Below, one piece after another: positions 15,276 to 24,746 of a stretch of DNA of 64,000 nucleotides. Position 1 is the first letter of the stretch, and every line of letters begins with the position of its first letter. Under the pieces are notes generated by a model. The model saw nothing but the letters and a program-made list of their open reading frames with translations, had not been told where the DNA came from and made no database searches. A program made the position numbers and the translations under genes. Source of the stretch: JAFMJV01 sp963800275 (GTDB taxonomy: Bacteria; Chloroflexota; Limnocylindria; Limnocylindrales; CSP1-4); NCBI GenBank assembly GCA_963800275.1, contig CAWDAI010000006.1, forward strand, positions 186,001 to 250,000, written 5' to 3'.

Positions 15276-17372
15276 CTAGCGTGCCTCCGAGACGGCGGGT
15301 GGGGTGCGATGGCGTTCGGGTGCGGGCGAGATGATGCCCTTGACCTCGCCGGCGAGGACGCCGCGCGCGACCTTGGTCACGTTCTCGACGGTGAAGCCGA
15401 AGGCCTCGAAGATCTGGGGTGCGGGGGCGCTCATGCCGAAGCGGTCGATGGCCATGATGGCGCCGCGCTCGGTATCGACCCAGCGGTCCCAGCCGAAGGA
15501 GACGCCAGCCTCGATGGAGAGCCGCGCCTTGACCGCGGGCGGCAGGACCTCCTCGCGGTAGGCGCCCGACTGGGCAGCGAAGCGCTCCCAGCTGGGCATC
15601 GAGACCACGCGGACCTTGACACCGTCAGCGCTGAGCGCCTCGTAGGCGCCCATGGCCAGGTGCAGCTCTGAGCCGGTAGCGATGAGGATGAGCTCAGGCT
15701 CGGCGGCCCTGCCATCTGCGGTCTCGGCCTCCGCCAGCACGTAGCCGCCGGCGCGCACGCCTTCGCGGGCGTGCTCGGCGGTCCCGGGCAGGACCGGCAG
15801 CTTCTGGCGGGTGAAGGCCATGCCGGTGGGGCCGGCCGCGTTTTCCACCGCGAGGGACCAGGCGGCAGAGGCCTCGTTGGGGTCGCCGGGCCGCACGAAG
15901 GTCAGGTCGGGGATGGCGCGCAGGGCCGCGTAGTGCTCCACCGACTGGTGCGTGGGTCCGTCCTCGCCGACGCCGATGGAATCGTGCGTCCAGACGTAGA
16001 TGACGTGGATGCCGCTGAGGGCGGCCAGGCGGACCGAGCCGCGCATGTAGTCGCTGAAGGGCAGGAAGGTGGCGACGTAGGGGATCAGCCCGCCGTGATA
16101 AGCGATGCCGTTGGCGATCCCGCCCATGGCGTGCTCGCGCACGCCGAAGCGGATGTTGCGGCCGCCCTCGTCAGCGCTGAAGACTCCGCCATCGGCGACA
16201 TCGGTGAGGTTGGAGCCCGACAGGTCGGCGGAGCCGCCGAAGAGCTCGGGCACGAGGTCCTTGAGTCCGGCGATGGCGTTGTGGGAGGCATTGCGAGTAG
16301 CCATGGTGTCGTCCGCGCCGTACCAGGGCAGGTCTGCGTCCCAACCGTCGCCGAGGATGCCGGCGATGCGGCGCCGCAGCTCGGCCGCCTCGGCCGGGAA
16401 ATCTGTGCCGTAGGCCTCGAAGGAGCGCTCCCACTCGGCGACGAGGTGCTCGCCTTCCTCGGCGGCCTCGCGGAAGTGGCTGAGCACCTCCGGCGGAACC
16501 TCGAAGGTCTGGTCAGGGTCGAAGCCCAGCGCGACCTTGGTCGCGGCCACCTCCTCTGTCCCGAGAGGTGAGCCGTGGACCTTGTGCGTGCCGGCCTTGT
16601 TCGGTGCACCCGAGCCGATGATCGTCTTGACCGCGATGATCGATGGACGCTCGTCTGCGCGGGCCTGGTCGATGGCATCGCTGATGGCGGCCACGTCCTC
16701 GCCGTCGTTGACCAGCTGCGTATGCCAGCCGTAGGCCTCGAAGCGCTTGAGCACGTCCTCCGACCAGGCCATGGCGGTGGGACCGTCAAGCTGGATGCCG
16801 TTGTCGTCGTAGAGCGCGATGAGCTTGCCCAGCCGCAGGTGGCCGGCCAGGCTGGCCGCCTCGGCAGTGATGCCTTCCTGCAGGTCGCCGTCCGAGCACA
16901 TCGTGTAGGTGTAGTGGTCGATCATGTCGTAGCCCGGCCGGTTGAACTCCGTCGCCAGCCGCCGCTCGGCCATGGCCATGCCCACCGCGTTGGCGAAGCC
17001 CTGGCCGAGAGGACCGGTCGTGGCCTCCACCCCCGGGGTCAGGCCGTACTCGGGGTGCCCAGGCGTCCGGGACCCCATCGCCCGGAAGCGCTTGAGCTCA
17101 TCGAGCGGCAGGTCGTACCCCGTCAGGTGGAGCATCGAGTAGAGCAGCGCGCTGGCGTGGCCTGCGCTCAGCACGAAGCGGTCGCGATCGAACCAGTCGG
17201 GCCGGGTGGGCGCGTGCTTGAGGAAGCCCTCCCACAGGGCATAGGTCATGGGTGCGGCACCCATGGGCGCGCCCGGATGGCCGCTGTTGGCCTGCTGGAC
17301 GGCATCGATGGAGAGGATCCGGATGGTGTCGATGGCGTGCTTCTGGTCGAAGGGCGTGGCGCTACCGGTCAA
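15276..17372 (-). CDS. tkt: transketolase
   Basis: A 698-residue thiamin-diphosphate enzyme moving two-carbon ketol units between pentose-phosphate sugars. Motifs: SGHPGAPMGAAPMTYALW, EATTGPLGQGFANAVGMA, the ThDP site SDGDLQEG, VWTHDSIGVGEDGPTHQSVE and a complete C-terminal domain (LIATGSELHLAMGAYEAL). The start is TTG 17372, supported by GAGGAG eight bases upstream. It is the first gene of the pentose-phosphate operon. About 110 bases upstream on this strand lies TAGAAT (17485-17480), a plausible -10 without a clear -35. I see no gene in 17373-17590. Confidence 0.93.
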   Translation of the reverse strand: MTGSATPFDQKHAIDTIRILSIDAVQQANSGHPGAPMGAAPMTYALWEGFLKHAPTRPDWFDRDRFVLSAGHASALLYSMLHLTGYDLPLDELKRFRAMGSRTPGHPEYGLTPGVEATTGPLGQGFANAVGMAMAERRLATEFNRPGYDMIDHYTYTMCSDGDLQEGITAEAASLAGHLRLGKLIALYDDNGIQLDGPTAMAWSEDVLKRFEAYGWHTQLVNDGEDVAAISDAIDQARADERPSIIAVKTIIGSGAPNKAGTHKVHGSPLGTEEVAATKVALGFDPDQTFEVPPEVLSHFREAAEEGEHLVAEWERSFEAYGTDFPAEAAELRRRIAGILGDGWDADLPWYGADDTMATRNASHNAIAGLKDLVPELFGGSADLSGSNLTDVADGGVFSADEGGRNIRFGVREHAMGGIANGIAYHGGLIPYVATFLPFSDYMRGSVRLAALSGIHVIYVWTHDSIGVGEDGPTHQSVEHYAALRAIPDLTFVRPGDPNEASAAWSLAVENAAGPTGMAFTRQKLPVLPGTAEHAREGVRAGGYVLAEAETADGRAAEPELILIATGSELHLAMGAYEALSADGVKVRVVSMPSWERFAAQSGAYREEVLPPAVKARLSIEAGVSFGWDRWVDTERGAIMAIDRFGMSAPAPQIFEAFGFTVENVTKVARGVLAGEVKGIISPAPERHRTPPAVSEAR

Positions 17373-17590
17373 GTTGGTTGCTCCTCGGGCTGCGATCGCC
17401 TGCCGAACGGCAGCGCGATCGAGCGTGGTTCCCCGCGAGCGCGGCCCGCCGGGTATGGCTGTGTAGGTGTGATCTGCCTATTCTACTGGCCGGGCCCTGA
17501 CCCCAGTCCCTGCGGAGCACGCCGACGAGGACCGGGCGATCGCCGCACTCCCGCTCGGCTACCACCCCGAGCAGGGCTCGGCCGGGCACG

Positions 17591-18026
17591 CTAAGCCAGC
17601 CCGCGCTCGAGCGTGTCGCGGAATGCGAGCAACGTCCTTTGGGCCTCTCGCCGGCACCACGGGCCCAGGAGCCGCAGCCAGATACCGGCGGGACCGGACG
17701 GCGAGAAGGCGGCGTGGTAGTGCAGCTCGGTGGTGGCACCGAAGGGCTCGAAGATGACGTCGAAGCCGCCCGACAGGGGATCGGACCAGGTCGCGGCGAT
17801 GCGGTCAGGCGGCTCGAAGACCGTCACTCGCACCTGGTAGCGGACGTCGCGTCACCGGCCAATGGTCGACGGCGAGGAATCGCCCACCATCTCGCAGGGG
17901 CGTGCCATCGGTGTGCTTCAGCTCCAGCGCTACCGGGCCGATCAGGCCCACCAGTCGCAGCCGCGCCCAGGCGCCGAAGACTTCACGGGCGGGGCGGCGG
18001 ATGGCGATGACCTCGTTCAGCTCCAT
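17591..18026 (-). CDS. SRPBCC-fold protein, interrupted by a +1 frameshift
   Basis: Two overlapping frames together give one protein of 144 residues. The first (ATG 18026) reads MELNEVIAIRRPAREVFGAW and ends in FLAVDHWPV. The second reads VRVTVFEPPDRIAATWSDPL, then FEPFGATTELHYHAAFSP and REAQRTLLAFRDTLERG. This is the START/polyketide-cyclase (SRPBCC) pattern: N-terminal strand, VTVFEPP strand and a long C-terminal helix enclosing a hydrophobic pocket. Frames join by skipping one base within 17840-17852. The ligand is unknown. It is divergent from the PfkB kinase at 18098. Confidence 0.65.
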
Positions 18027-18097
18027 GGCGTCGCACGCTGTCGGTCCATGCGTCCGACTGTAGCCCGCCTCGCACGGCGCGCGTATCCTCCATCCTC

Positions 18098-19042
18098 GTG
18101 AAGTCCGCGGCCCAACCTCATCTCGTCGCCCTGGGCGACTTGCTGCTCGACGTGGTGGTGACACCGACCCGGCCGATCGAACGTGGCACCGACGTGCCCG
18201 GCACGGTCGCCTTCCGTCGCGGCGGCTCCGCCGCCAACACCGCGGCCGCCTTCGTTCGCGCCGGAGGCACGGGGACGCTCATCACCAGCCTGGGCGACGA
18301 CCCCTGGGTCGGCGTCGTGTTGCGCTCGCTGCGCGCCGAGGGCGTGCACGTCCACGCCGTCCGCCACGCCGGCCCCAGCGCGCGGCTGGCCGCCATCATC
18401 GATGAGCGCGGCGAGCGTGCCTTCGTCACACAGCGCGCGAGCGCCGACCAGCTCGCCCCGACCGATCTGCGCGAGGCTTGGCTGCGCGGCGTCGACGTGC
18501 TGCACGTGCCCGCCTACTCGCTCTTCGGCGAACCCATCGGCAGTGCCGCGGGGCGCGCCGTGGAGCTGGCGCGCGCGACCGGGGCGCTCGCCAGCATCGA
18601 CCTCTCGTCGGCCCGGCCGCTGCTGGCCTTCGGCGTGCGCCGCGGCCGCGCCCGTCTCGATGCCCTCGCGCCGGACATCCTCTTCGCCAACCGCGACGAA
18701 GCGGCGGCCTTCCTGGGCCAACAGGGCCGGCGAGCGTGGGTACGCCTGCTGCGCCATGCCACGCTGGTCGTGGTCAAGGACGGCGTCTGGGGCTGCCGCG
18801 TGCTGCGCGCGGAGGGAGATGCCGTGCGCCAGGTCGACGTCGCCGCCACGCGCGTCGGCCGCAAGGTGGACAGCACCGGTGCCGGCGACGCCTTCGCGGC
18901 CGGTTTCCTGCATGCGCTGCTGTCTGCCGGCGGCCGCGAGGTGATGGCCAGCGATCGCGTCCTGCGGGGCGCAGCCATGGCCGGCCACAGGTCCGCCGGC
19001 GCGGCGCTGCTGCGGGGCCGACCCGAGCTGAAGCTGGGCTAG
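18098..19042 (+). CDS. PfkB-family carbohydrate kinase, probable pseudouridine kinase
   Basis: A 314-residue ribokinase-fold protein. Visible: VALGDLLLDVVVT at the N-terminus, the glycine pair region RRGGSAANTAAAFVRAGG, and the C-terminal signature DSTGAGDAFAAGFLHALL containing the catalytic Asp. PfkB kinases phosphorylate sugars or nucleosides with ATP. The next gene, three bases downstream, is pseudouridine-5'-phosphate glycosidase, so the likely substrate is pseudouridine (PsuK role); that assignment rests on context. The start is GTG 18098. Confidence 0.78.
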   Translation: MKSAAQPHLVALGDLLLDVVVTPTRPIERGTDVPGTVAFRRGGSAANTAAAFVRAGGTGTLITSLGDDPWVGVVLRSLRAEGVHVHAVRHAGPSARLAAIIDERGERAFVTQRASADQLAPTDLREAWLRGVDVLHVPAYSLFGEPIGSAAGRAVELARATGALASIDLSSARPLLAFGVRRGRARLDALAPDILFANRDEAAAFLGQQGRRAWVRLLRHATLVVVKDGVWGCRVLRAEGDAVRQVDVAATRVGRKVDSTGAGDAFAAGFLHALLSAGGREVMASDRVLRGAAMAGHRSAGAALLRGRPELKLG

Positions 19043-19045
19043 GCT

Positions 19046-20024
19046 GTGCGGGTGACGACCAGCGAGCTCCTCGCCATCCAGCCCGAGGTCGCGGATGCCC
19101 TCGCTGAGGGCCGGGCGGTCACCGCCCTCGAATCCACCATCACCACCCATGGGCTGCCGCGCCCGGACAACCTGGAGGCTGCGCGCCTGTCGGAGGCGGC
19201 CGTGCGCGAGGCCGGTGCCGTGCCTGCGACCGTGGCGGTCCACGACGGCCGCATCTGCGTGGGCCTGACCTCCGATGAGCTGGCCCAGCTGGCCGAGGCC
19301 CGCGACATCCCCAAGGTTTCGCGCCAGAACCTCGCGGGCGTGCTGACGCGTCCCGGCTGGGGGGGCACCACCGTCGCGGCCACCATGATCGCGGCCCACA
19401 TGGCCGGCATCGACGTCTTCGCCACCGGCGGGATCGGTGGCGTGCACCGGGGAGGGGAGTCGTCGATGGACGTCAGCGCCGATCTCGCCGAGCTGGGCCG
19501 CACACCGGTCACGGTCGTGTGCGCCGGGCCCAAGTCCATCCTCGACGTGGGCCGCACGCTCGAATCGCTCGAGACGCGGGGCGTGCCGGTGGTGGCCCTG
19601 GGCAGCGACGAGGTGGCCGGCTTCTACAGCCGCAGCAGCGGACTATCGCGCCCCGCTCCGCGTGGAGGACCCGGCCGAGGCGGCCCGCCTGGTGGCCACG
19701 CAGCGGGCGCTCGGGCTGCGCACCGGCATCCTCGTGACCGTGCCCCTGCCCGAGGGGATCGCCCTCCCGGCCGACGAGGTCGCCACAGCCGTCGAGCAGG
19801 CGGAGGCAGAGGCGCTCGAGCAGGGCATCCATGGACCTGCGAGCACACCGTTCGTGCTCAGACGCGTGGCCCAGCTGACCGATGGCCGGAGTGTGGTCGC
19901 GAACCTCGAGATCATCCGCCGGGACGCGTTCGTGGCGGGCCGGATCGCCGTCGCCCTGGCCGATCTCACCCGGGCCATCCCCGGGACACGTCCGGCCACG
20001 CGACCCGGACCTCCGTACCAGTGA
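19046..20024 (+). CDS. psuG: pseudouridine-5'-phosphate glycosidase, interrupted by a +1 frameshift
   Basis: Splits pseudouridine 5'-phosphate into uracil and ribose 5-phosphate. The first frame (GTG 19046) contains ALESTITTHGLPRPDNLEAA, VPATVAVHDGRICVGL, GGTTVAATMIAAHMAGI and VFATGGIGGVHRG, all strongly conserved, and continues to VALGSDEVAGFYSRSS. The rest (LRVEDPAEAARLVATQRALG, ILVTVPLPEG, NLEIIRRDAFVAGRIAVAL) is in another frame. Skipping one G of the GG at 19640-19641 joins them into a 325-residue product of normal length. It forms an operon with the kinase at 18098; together they would salvage pseudouridine from RNA turnover. Confidence 0.87.
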
Positions 20025-20154
20025 GGGTCGATCCGACCGTCCATTGCCAGCGCCCTCGGCCCGGGCTAAGGTCGGTCTACTGACCGCCGGGCCCCGTGCG
20101 CCTGCGTGCTCGACGTGTCCATCAGGGAAACAGGGAGATCCACGGAGGCTCTCG

Positions 20155-20692
20155 ATGCAAATCTACGAAGGGAGTCCACGCCAGGACTACGAGGAAGTCC
20201 TGCGCTCGATGGGCGCGTTCCTCGACCAGCGTGGGCTGCATGAGATCCTCCTGGCGGAGGCCCCCGATGGCTTCATCGTCCAGGGCATCATCAGCAGCAC
20301 CGCAGGACTCGGCCTGGTCCGACCCCTCGCTGAAGGTGACCAAGGAGACCTATACCTTCCTCGACGAGGACATCGCTCGCTTCCTGGAGGATTCGCAGGC
20401 GCGGCGCCGCGACGGGGAGCAGAACGACGGGTCGCCGGTCGCCGGTCCCTACGAACGCACGCTCCGCGTCATCGGGCGCTACATCGACGACCAGAAGCCC
20501 AAGGACGTCTTCTTCTTCGAGCAGGATGGCGCCTATGTGCTGCGCCTGCTGATGAACACGCGCCAGGGCAGCAAGCACGAGCTGGCCGAGTTCACCGCCG
20601 ATGACCTGCAGTCGATGGTGCGCCAGGGACCCGGCCTGCGCGGCGAGGAGCTCGGCAGCGTGCCGTCAGCGGCTAGCTCGCCCGAAGAATAG
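20155..20692 (+). CDS. conserved protein of unknown function, interrupted by a +1 frameshift
   Basis: I do not recognise a family. From ATG 20155 the first frame reads MQIYEGSPRQDYEEVLRSMG and LHEILLAEAPDGFIVQGIIS. The continuation in another frame reads DSAWSDPSLKVTKETYTFLD, then IARFLED, DVFFFEQDGAYVLRLLM and ELAEFTADDLQSM. Skipping one G of the GG at 20305-20306 gives a 178-residue soluble, acidic protein with no signal or membrane segment. A purine-rich GGAGATCCACGGAGG stretch lies upstream of the ATG. The join is judged from composition and codon pattern, since both frames outside it look like typical non-coding shadows. Confidence 0.6.
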
Positions 20693-20715
20693 GACCGGGG
20701 CGGGCGGGATCGGCC

Positions 20716-20759
20716 TCCCGCGCCAACGACCTTCCCGCGCCAACGACCTTCCCGCGCCA
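20716..20759. repeat. 17-bp direct tandem repeat, about 2.6 copies
   Basis: The unit TCCCGCGCCAACGACCT occurs at 20716-20732 and 20733-20749, followed by a partial third copy (TCCCGCGCCA, 20750-20759). It lies in the non-coding stretch between the gene ending at 20692 and the small membrane protein at 20880. It could bind a regulator of the small gene or be slippage-prone spacer DNA. Confidence 0.8.
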
Positions 20760-20879
20760 GGGGGAATCCGTCGGCACTTGCGCGATGGTGCGACCCGTGC
20801 CATCGTCATCGACATCAACACGCGTCATCGAGCACGACCCTTAAAGGATGCGGGCGTGCCGCACGGGGAGGTCCATACA

Positions 20880-21041
20880 ATGGGCAGCATCATCAAGTAC
20901 ATCGGGGTGGCCTTGGGCGTGCTGCTCGCGGCGGCGATCATCGTCCCCCTGGTCGTCCTCGCCGGCCTCTTCATCTGGCTCAAGCTGACCGAGGAAGCCG
21001 ATGAGGAAGCCCTGGAGCTCGAGCAGGAGGCCGGCGTCTAG
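20880..21041 (+). CDS. 53-residue single-pass membrane protein
   Basis: A small protein starting at ATG 20880, set by GGGGAGG eight bases upstream. It has a short N-terminal MGSIIKYIG, one hydrophobic helix (about residues 7-35, LGVLLAAAIIVPLVVLAGLF) and a strongly acidic tail with a run of Glu and Asp (EEADEEALELEQE). The good ribosome binding site and the sharp helix/acidic layout make it a real gene; the function is unknown. It is monocistronic between the tandem repeat and the HAD phosphatase. Confidence 0.7.
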   Translation: MGSIIKYIGVALGVLLAAAIIVPLVVLAGLFIWLKLTEEADEEALELEQEAGV

Positions 21042-21142
21042 TCACTTCCCCGGATCGTGCGTGAGCCGGGCCTTGGCGGGCCCGGCTTCGTCGTGTCAGG
21101 AGTCCCGTTGACCATGCGTCCCACCGTGCACCCGCGCTCCCC

Positions 21143-22000
21143 ATGAGCCTGGCCTTGCCGCGACCCGTGTTCGATGCCGCCGGTGCGCCGGTCAGCGTGC
21201 TGCTCGACTTCGACGGCACCATCACCCGCCAAGACGTGGGCGACATGCTGCTGGCCCGACTGGTCGAGGACCAGGACCTGGTGCGCCGCATGGACCAGCT
21301 CTACATCGAGGGCGTCAAGGGATCGCGCGAGCTGATCGCCTGGGACATGGAGGTGCTGCCGCGAGATCCCGGTCCGCTGCTGGAGGTGATCGACAGCCTG
21401 CCCCTGGACGAGAGTCTCGTAGAGCTGGTGGCGGCTGTGCGTGAGGCCGGTGCTGCGATCGAGATCGTCAGCGACGGCGTCGGCTTCCATGTCGAGCGCA
21501 TGCTGGCTCGCCTCGGGCTGGAGGAGCTGCCCATCGCCACCAACGCCAGCCAGCTCGGTCGCGGGGGCGAGGGCGTGACCTTCCCCTATGGCCACCCTGC
21601 CTGCCTGGTCTGCGGCACCTGCAAGCGCGAGCGCATCCGGCGCCATCGCGACGCTGGTCGGGCGGTCGTCTTCGTGGGTGACGGACCCAGTGACCGCTAC
21701 GCCGCGCACCACGCGGATGTCATCTTCGCCAAGTCGTCGCTGGCTGGCTGGTGCGAGGTCGAGAACGTGCCCTATGAGCCCTGGGACCGCCTGGCGGACG
21801 TGGCCGAGTGGCTGGAGCTGGCCCTGCTCGACGGCCGCCTCCCGGCTGACGCTGCCGACTATCCCGCATGGGCCATGTCGGCGCGGCCGGAGGTGGAGGA
21901 CTTCATCTGTGGCCCAGAGCTCTGGGGTGCGGGGCGCTTGGTCCCACCGGGCTCGGTCGACCGCACCGCACTGGCCGGTCCCGCTTCAGAACAGCCCTGA
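21143..22000 (+). CDS. HAD-superfamily phosphatase, MtnX-like
   Basis: A 285-residue HAD-IB phosphatase. Motif I is VLLDFDGTITRQDVGDMLL with the nucleophilic Asp, motif II is EIVSDGVGFHVERML, and the acidic motif IV is VVFVGDGPSDRYAA. The cap-region CLVCGTCKRERI adds two cysteines. The closest named family is MtnX (2-hydroxy-3-keto-5-methylthiopentenyl-1-phosphate phosphatase of methionine salvage), but no other salvage gene is nearby, so the substrate is open. The C-terminal extension after residue 230 is proline/acidic. It is followed by a 225-base non-coding leader before the TadE-like genes. Confidence 0.8.
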   Translation: MSLALPRPVFDAAGAPVSVLLDFDGTITRQDVGDMLLARLVEDQDLVRRMDQLYIEGVKGSRELIAWDMEVLPRDPGPLLEVIDSLPLDESLVELVAAVREAGAAIEIVSDGVGFHVERMLARLGLEELPIATNASQLGRGGEGVTFPYGHPACLVCGTCKRERIRRHRDAGRAVVFVGDGPSDRYAAHHADVIFAKSSLAGWCEVENVPYEPWDRLADVAEWLELALLDGRLPADAADYPAWAMSARPEVEDFICGPELWGAGRLVPPGSVDRTALAGPASEQP

Positions 22001-22225
22001 CCGCACCCCTCACGCACCGCGACTGTCCCGCACCAGCGCGCACGTCCGTGCACCACACCTGACCGCCCCGACCTTGAGCCCTCTCGGGCCACGCCCCCCG
22101 CACGCAAGTACGGGGTCATCTCCAGCCAGTGCGGCGGTACGGTGACGTCGGACGCAGATGCGACCTGCGACAGCTCTCCTGCGAGGGCGTCGTGCCCACC
22201 GGCAGCAGCGACGGAGCCAAGGCAC

Positions 22226-22798
22226 GTGAGGTCTTTCGCCCAAGCCATCCGCCAACGACTCGGGGGGGTCAGCGCGATCCTGCCCGTAGGCCGCGGCGAT
22301 GAACGCGGGCAGGGCATCGTCGAGTTCGCCATGGTCCTGCCCATCTCGCTCGTGCTCTTGCTGGCCGTGGCCGACCTGGCTCGCGCCTACACCACGATGG
22401 CGACGATCGAATCGGCAGCTCGGGAGGCGGCTGACTTCGGTGCCTACGGATCGGGCAACTGGGACCCGGCGAACGAACCGTACACCCGAGACTCGATGGA
22501 GGAGCGCGCCTGCACCGCCAGCCGGCACCTGACGGACTTCGCGGGCACCACCACCAGCTGCACCAACCCGGCCATCACCGTTTCGCTGGTCGAGGCCAAC
22601 GGCAACCCCGCCACCGGCTGCGACGACCCCGAGCGCACCCCGGGTCCGTGCCGGGTGAAGGTGGACCTCGACTACACCTTCAACCTGCTGGTGCCCTTCG
22701 GCATCGACTTCGACGGCGTGCGCTTCGGCGTGCCCGACAGCTTCACCTTCCGTCGCACGAGCATCTTCGCCAACTCGGACTTCATGACCAACCCATGA
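22226..22798 (+). CDS. TadE-like pseudopilin (cassette 1, first)
   Basis: A 190-residue protein. A basic N-terminus ends in ERGQGIVEFAMVLPISLVLL: a Tad-type prepilin signal, with the conserved Glu five residues after the Gly and a hydrophobic helix, continuing LADLARAYTTMATIESAARE. The exported part has several Cys residues and reaches a strand-rich C-terminus (VKVDLDYTFNLLVPFGIDF). TadE proteins are minor pseudopilins of Flp/Tad systems, processed by a prepilin peptidase. I prefer GTG 22226, which has GGAG nine bases upstream, over the longer frame from 22142. Its stop overlaps the next gene (ATGA). Confidence 0.8.
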   Translation: MRSFAQAIRQRLGGVSAILPVGRGDERGQGIVEFAMVLPISLVLLLAVADLARAYTTMATIESAAREAADFGAYGSGNWDPANEPYTRDSMEERACTASRHLTDFAGTTTSCTNPAITVSLVEANGNPATGCDDPERTPGPCRVKVDLDYTFNLLVPFGIDFDGVRFGVPDSFTFRRTSIFANSDFMTNP

Positions 22799-23322
22799 TC
22801 GGACGACTGATGCGGCGGCTGACCGGCCGTCATCGCTCCCGCGGACAGGCTCTCGTCGAGTTCACGCTCGTGGCGCCGATGCTGTTCCTGCTCATCCTCG
22901 GGACCATCGAGGCTGGGCGGTTCATCTTCTTCTACGAGGTCATGAACAATGCCACCCGCGAGGGTGCACGCTACGCCATCGTCCACGGCGCCAATTCGAC
23001 GTGCCCCAGCGGTCCGCCGCCGCCTGGCGAGGTCAACAATTGCGACCTGCCTGGCAAGAACGTGAAGACGGCGGTGGCCGATGCCGCTCTCGAGCTGGCC
23101 GGGGTCGGCGACCTCATCGTCTTCGACCCGGTCTGGACCAACCGAAGCACGCCTGCCAACCCCAGCCCGGGAGACGCCAGCTCGGGCACCAACGCTCGCG
23201 GCGAGTACGTGACCGTCTTCCTCGACTTCACCTACCAACCGCTCGTGCGGGAGGTCGTGGACATCCCCTTCCTGCCGGACATCAACATCAGCGCGGAGTC
23301 GACCCTTGTCATCAACTACTGA
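22795..23322 (+). CDS. TadE-like pseudopilin (cassette 1, second)
   Basis: A 175-residue protein with a basic leader, then SRGQALVEFTLVAPMLFLLI and GTIEAGRFIFFYEVMNNATR, the canonical TadE pattern (GQ, Glu+5, membrane helix, NATREGARYA). The exported part is Pro/Asn-rich around residues 65-80 and ends in strands (EYVTVFLDFTYQPLVREVV, ESTLVINY). The ATG overlaps the previous stop by four bases, and its own 3' end overlaps the TadG-like start by 17 bases, so the three genes are translationally coupled. Confidence 0.83.
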   Translation: MIGRLMRRLTGRHRSRGQALVEFTLVAPMLFLLILGTIEAGRFIFFYEVMNNATREGARYAIVHGANSTCPSGPPPPGEVNNCDLPGKNVKTAVADAALELAGVGDLIVFDPVWTNRSTPANPSPGDASSGTNARGEYVTVFLDFTYQPLVREVVDIPFLPDINISAESTLVINY

Positions 23323-24709
23323 GCGACAGCGCGGGCAGGTGCTCGCCATCTTCGCCCTGAGCCTGACCGTCGTGCTCGGGGCCGGAGCGCTTGCCTTCGA
23401 CGGCGGCCTGATGATCCTCGAGCGTCGCGATGAGCAGAACGCGGCAGATGCGGCGGCCATGGCCGGTGCGCGCTACGTCACCACCGACCAAACAAAGGCG
23501 CGCGACGTGGCTGCGAGCGTGGCCAGTGACAATGGCTTCACCGCCGGCGACGGCCAGGAGATCGTCACGGTCAACATCCCGCCGGCTACGGGCAAGTTCG
23601 CGACCTGGCCCAATGCCATCCAGGTCGACATCCGGAACACACGTCCCTCTATCCTCGGTGCGGTCATGGGCTTCCTCAACTGGCCCGTCAGCGCCACGGC
23701 CACGGCTGCCTCGTTGGACAACGTGGGCGGTCCGTTCTCAATGCTCGCGCTCGAACCGCACGAGTGCAAGGGCATCCTTGTCGCAGGCTCAGGGGGCATC
23801 GTGGCCAACGGCAACATCCAGGTGAATTCTGACTGTCCGGACTCAGCTCTCATGCGGCAAGCCGGCGGTACGATCACGGTCACAGCGGCTGGCGCAGCGT
23901 GCAATGTGAACGGTGGCATCAAGGATGACGGAGGCCAAGGCGACAACCTCCACTGCCTCACGGTGACTGGGGCGCCGGTAATTCCGGATCCGCTGGAGGC
24001 CCTGCCGGACGTGACGATGCCGTCGTTCCCGCAAGCGCCCGCGAAGATCGGCCACAACAAGCAAACCCCAACCGGTTGCCCGGGTAGCAACAAACCCGCC
24101 ACGCTCGACGCGCCCGCCGAGTGCAAGTTCGGGGCCCAGCTCAAGGACACCACGTGGCGCCTCTATCCGGGTGTGTATCCCGGTGGCATCACCATACTGG
24201 GTGGGAACTTCTACCTGGAGCCAGGCATCTACTGGATCGGCGGAGGCGGCCTATCAATTGGCGGCAACGGCTCGTTCATCGAGTCGGTAGAGGCGGGTAC
24301 AACCACGATCGGCGGTGGCGTCCTCTTCTACAACACAGCAATCTCAGGTTCACCGCTCGGGGTCATCGACCTCAATGGCGCCTCGGCCAACATGCACCTG
24401 ATGCCGCTGAACATGCCCGCAGGTACGTGGCAGTCCACTTGGAATGGGTTGATCATCTATCAGGACCGTTCCTACACCAGCGGCGCGAACGATCTCACCG
24501 TGAATGGGAACGCCTCCGTGGGCATGGACGTCCGAGGCACCATCTACCTGCCTGACGGCGAAGTCGTCATCAATGGCAACAACGGCGACCTGGTGATGGA
24601 CCAGATCATCGCGCGAACGTTCAAGGTCAACGGAGACAGCGGCGACATCCTGGCCCTGAAGGACACGGACAACATCTACAAGTTCAACGCCGCCGGCCTC
24701 GTGGAGTAG
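23306..24709 (+). CDS. TadG-like exported protein with a beta-rich C-terminal region (cassette 1, third)
   Basis: A 467-residue protein starting at TTG 23306 (GGAG seven bases upstream). The N-terminus RQRGQVLAIFALSLTVVLG and DGGLMILERRDEQNAADAAA matches the TadE/TadG N-terminal domain. The large exported part (residues about 140-467) is rich in Gly, Asn and Ser with repeated short strands (GGIVANGNIQVNS, GGNFYLEPGIYWIGGGGLSI, GEVVINGNNGDLV), suggesting a beta-solenoid-like surface domain. No von Willebrand A metal motif is visible, unlike many TadG proteins. The terminator at 24747 ends this cassette. Confidence 0.78.
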   Translation: MSSTTERQRGQVLAIFALSLTVVLGAGALAFDGGLMILERRDEQNAADAAAMAGARYVTTDQTKARDVAASVASDNGFTAGDGQEIVTVNIPPATGKFATWPNAIQVDIRNTRPSILGAVMGFLNWPVSATATAASLDNVGGPFSMLALEPHECKGILVAGSGGIVANGNIQVNSDCPDSALMRQAGGTITVTAAGAACNVNGGIKDDGGQGDNLHCLTVTGAPVIPDPLEALPDVTMPSFPQAPAKIGHNKQTPTGCPGSNKPATLDAPAECKFGAQLKDTTWRLYPGVYPGGITILGGNFYLEPGIYWIGGGGLSIGGNGSFIESVEAGTTTIGGGVLFYNTAISGSPLGVIDLNGASANMHLMPLNMPAGTWQSTWNGLIIYQDRSYTSGANDLTVNGNASVGMDVRGTIYLPDGEVVINGNNGDLVMDQIIARTFKVNGDSGDILALKDTDNIYKFNAAGLVE

Positions 24710-24746
24710 CCGCCGGCCCGGCCCGGGCCTCAAGATCACGAGTAGG

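Noticed and set aside
23306..24709. vWA (MIDAS) domain in the TadG-like proteins
   Set aside because: No DxSxS motif is present in any of the three; only the N-terminal anchor matches TadG.
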